From contig JAEHKQ010000046.1 in assembly GCA_016838795.1 (NCBI GenBank), positions 1-7,670 on the forward strand: DNA of 7,670 nt. The letters run 5' to 3'. Every line of letters starts with the position of its first letter. Position 1 is the stretch's first letter. The notes under the pieces are model-generated. The model had not been told where the DNA came from, ran no database searches, and was given only the letters and a program-made list of their open reading frames with translations. Of this stretch, positions 5,255-7,670 are shown piece by piece. The DNA is from Nitrosopumilales archaeon (GTDB lineage: Archaea; Thermoproteota; Nitrososphaeria; Nitrososphaerales; Nitrosopumilaceae). The position numbers and the translations under genes are program-made.

Positions 5255-7670
5255 TCCATTTCTTACAGCGTTTAGCTCTTTTGGATTCAAACATTTAACT
5301 AAAATTCAAAAAAAAGCCATCCCAATTATTTTTCAAAAAAGAGATTCACTTGTAATAGCTCCTACAGGTTCTGGAAAAACAGAAAGTTCAGTCATTCCAA
5401 TTTTTTCTCATATTAAACAATCAAAAAGAAATGGTAAGATTAAAGCGCTTTATATCACTCCATTAAGGGCTCTTAACCGAGATATATTCAGAAGAATTAT
5501 TCGTTATGCAGAAAATGATGGTTTAACAATAGAAATTAGACATGGTGATACATCTCAATCACAAAGGAGAAAAATAACTAAATCTCCTCCTGACGTTTTA
5601 ATCACTACTCCAGAAACACTAGTGATACTTCTAACACAAAAGAAAATGTTAGAGGCTTTATCTGAAGTGGAATGGATTGTTATTGATGAAGTTCATGAAC
5701 TGTTGTCAAGTGAAAGAGGTTCACAATTATCTCTCAGTCTTGAACGACTTCAACTAGTTTCTAAGACTGAAATTACTAGAATAGGATTATCAGCAACTAT
5801 AGGAAATATTGATGTCGCCTCCAAATTTGTAGTAGGAACAAAAAGAAAATGTAAGATTATTCAAGATACTTCTCTTCGTAATTATGATGTAGAAGTAAAA
5901 TATGTAGATGGAACAATTTCTGATGTAGCAGATTCAATAATTGAATATGTCAAGAGATTAAATCTTAACTCCCCCATCTTACTATTTACAAACACTCGTG
6001 GAGAATCAGAATTTTTAGCCTCAATCTTAAAAGAAAAGTCAGACATTAACATAGAGTTACATCATGGTTCACTTTCAAGACAAGTAAGAGAAGAAACCGA
6101 ATTCACCTTAAGAGAAGGAAAACCTAGCATAGTAGTATGTACTTCTTCACTTGAATTGGGACTAGATATTGGTTCTATAGATTTAGTAATTCATTATGGT
6201 TCTCCCCGTCAAGTTTCAAAACTTGTTCAAAGAATTGGCAGAAGCAGACACAATAAAGATTCATCTGCTAGAGGATTAATAATTACAAACCATGCTGATG
6301 ATGAATTTGAAGCAAAAGCTATACTTGAAAGAATCAAAGAAGGATCTATCGAAGAACAAAAAATTCATGATGGCTCATTAGATGTTTTAGCCCATCACTT
6401 AGTTGGTATGGCTATACAATTTGGCGAAGTATCAGTTGAACATGCATTTAAAACATTAACAAAGGCTTATCCTTTTAGAAATCTTAAACTTGATGATTTT
6501 TTTGATGTGTTAGATCTTCTTGATTCCAACTATTTGGTATTTTTTGATAAAAAAAAGATGAGTTTTTGGAAAAAAATTAGAGCATTTCGGTACTATTACG
6601 AGAACCTCTCTACTATTCCCAACATTCTCAAGTTCAAAGTTTTTGATTCTGTCGGGAAAAAGATTATTGGAACATTGGACCAACGATTTGTTGGTGATTT
6701 TGGAGAATCTGGTAATGTTTTTGTTTTAAGAGGATTACAATGGCGCATTCTAAATGTTGATGAAAAATCATTAACAGTAAATGTGGAGCCTATTAGATCA
6801 GGCGGTGTTACTGTTCCATACTGGGAGGGTGAAAGCATACCTGTTGATTATAATACTGCCCAAAAAGTTGGTGCGTTTAGAACTCAAGTAAAACATGGTT
6901 CATTATCCATGACTAACAAAATAATTTCCGAATTAAATCTCGATATTATTCCTGATGAAAAAACCATTGTTGTAGAATCTGTAAAATCTCAAGGAACAGT
7001 AGTTTTACATGCATGTTTTGGCACAAAAATTAATTCCACTTTGGGCACTTTACTTTCTTCTATGCTATCATCAATGCTGGGCTTTCTAGTTGAAGCTCGT
7101 TCTGATGCTTATAGAATTGTATTATCATCTAAATCTAGAATATCAGAAAAACTTCTACATGATGTTTTAAATGATACCTATGATCTACCTACAATAATCA
7201 TAGCATCACTTTCAGGAACACATAATGTTAATTGGAGAACATGGTGCGTAGCCAAAAAATTTGGTGTTGTAGGTAAAGAATCGATTTACGTTCGTAAATC
7301 TGCACGATTTCTTTACGAAAGATATTCTAAATCTCCTTTGGTAAAAGAAGCTCTAAGAGAACTATTTCATGACAAATATGATTTAGAAAATACAGAAGAG
7401 ATTTTACAAAAAATAAGAAATGGTGATATTCAAATCAAATGGTGTGATGTAAATAAATTTTCAAAATTATCTGAACCTATTTTGGATCACACAACAAAGT
7501 ATTATTCATCACCTGCTAGTGTAGATAAGGGTATTATGGACTTGATTAAATCTAGATTATTAAAAACAAAACATAGGCTTGTTTGTGCTAGATGTGGAAT
7601 GTGGGTTAGAGTTATAGAAACAAACGAAGTAAAAAATTCTCTTTCTTGTCCATACTGCAAAGGACGACAA
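5211..7670 (+). CDS. lhr: Lhr-type superfamily 2 DEVH helicase (3' end missing)
   Basis: A large ATP-dependent 3'-5' helicase of the Lhr (long helicase-related) family, linked to DNA repair or RNA handling (family knowledge). I read 820 codons without a stop or frameshift up to the window edge. Motifs are a Q-motif glutamine in LTKIQKKAIP (29-38), Walker A APTGSGKT (50-57), TPLRALNRD (83-91), TPETL (133-137), DEVH (159-162), SAT (194-196), LLFTNTRGESE (257-267), HHGSLSR (284-290), TSSLELGLDIG (311-321) and QRIGRSRH (340-347). A winged-helix and beta-barrel region typical of Lhr cores follows. Near the window end C792-x2-C795 and C813-x2-C816 form a likely zinc-binding pair. The start is ATG 5211, overlapping the microprotein by 44 bases. 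Little of the C terminus is probably missing, since Lhr cores are around 850-950 residues. Confidence 0.95.
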   Translation, partial: MKNQDLFKQKNQLLDPFLTAFSSFGFKHLTKIQKKAIPIIFQKRDSLVIAPTGSGKTESSVIPIFSHIKQSKRNGKIKALYITPLRALNRDIFRRIIRYAENDGLTIEIRHGDTSQSQRRKITKSPPDVLITTPETLVILLTQKKMLEALSEVEWIVIDEVHELLSSERGSQLSLSLERLQLVSKTEITRIGLSATIGNIDVASKFVVGTKRKCKIIQDTSLRNYDVEVKYVDGTISDVADSIIEYVKRLNLNSPILLFTNTRGESEFLASILKEKSDINIELHHGSLSRQVREETEFTLREGKPSIVVCTSSLELGLDIGSIDLVIHYGSPRQVSKLVQRIGRSRHNKDSSARGLIITNHADDEFEAKAILERIKEGSIEEQKIHDGSLDVLAHHLVGMAIQFGEVSVEHAFKTLTKAYPFRNLKLDDFFDVLDLLDSNYLVFFDKKKMSFWKKIRAFRYYYENLSTIPNILKFKVFDSVGKKIIGTLDQRFVGDFGESGNVFVLRGLQWRILNVDEKSLTVNVEPIRSGGVTVPYWEGESIPVDYNTAQKVGAFRTQVKHGSLSMTNKIISELNLDIIPDEKTIVVESVKSQGTVVLHACFGTKINSTLGTLLSSMLSSMLGFLVEARSDAYRIVLSSKSRISEKLLHDVLNDTYDLPTIIIASLSGTHNVNWRTWCVAKKFGVVGKESIYVRKSARFLYERYSKSPLVKEALRELFHDKYDLENTEEILQKIRNGDIQIKWCDVNKFSKLSEPILDHTTKYYSSPASVDKGIMDLIKSRLLKTKHRLVCARCGMWVRVIETNEVKNSLSCPYCKGRQ

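Noticed and set aside
6596..6838. Minus-strand ORF of 80 codons
   Set aside because: Antisense to the uninterrupted lhr frame and without any independent signal.
1..7670. Search for tRNA, rRNA, CRISPR arrays, insertion sequences or defence genes
   Set aside because: No regularly spaced repeats, transposase motifs or RNA-gene-like segments were seen; intergenic space is only a few dozen to about 110 bases at each gap.

Overview
This AT-rich window (about one third G+C by eye) most likely comes from an ammonia-oxidising archaeon of the Thaumarchaeota (Nitrososphaerota), close to Nitrosopumilus or Nitrosarchaeum. The evidence is a mix of archaeal information-processing genes (an Sm-like RNA-binding protein, a stand-alone RadA-family ATPase, a large Lhr helicase) with a bacterial/eukaryotic-type S-adenosylmethionine synthetase and an archaeal-style cbiD-cbiG pair. 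Gene spacing is very tight, and several starts have a TATA-like element about 27 bases upstream, as expected for archaeal leaderless transcripts. No rRNA, tRNA, CRISPR, transposon or phage gene was seen. This looks like a conserved chromosomal region, not a mobile island.

Layout. Positions 1-2028, minus strand: cbiD followed by cbiG (runs off the left edge), two consecutive steps of anaerobic corrin-ring synthesis. Positions 2029-2070: a 42-base divergent gap with a candidate promoter in each direction. Positions 2071-2940, plus strand: a lysine-rich atypical SDR/epimerase-like protein whose last 24 bases overlap the convergent metK. Positions 2917-4340, minus strand: an Sm-like protein gene (GTG start) followed after 14 bases by metK. 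Positions 4341-4451: a 111-base divergent promoter region. Positions 4452-5102, plus strand: a RadB/RadC-like RecA-superfamily ATPase. Positions 5135-5254: a 39-residue single-pass membrane microprotein. From 5211 to the right edge: an Lhr-type DEVH helicase, 820 codons without a stop, ending in a four-cysteine motif.

How the genes connect. MetK makes S-adenosylmethionine, the methyl donor used by CbiD, so the left half has a loose SAM/corrinoid theme. The right half is nucleic-acid handling: Sm-like RNA binding, a recombinase paralogue and a helicase. The least explained item is the small membrane protein, whose 3' end overlaps the start of lhr by 44 bases and which also carries the likely ribosome-binding site of lhr.
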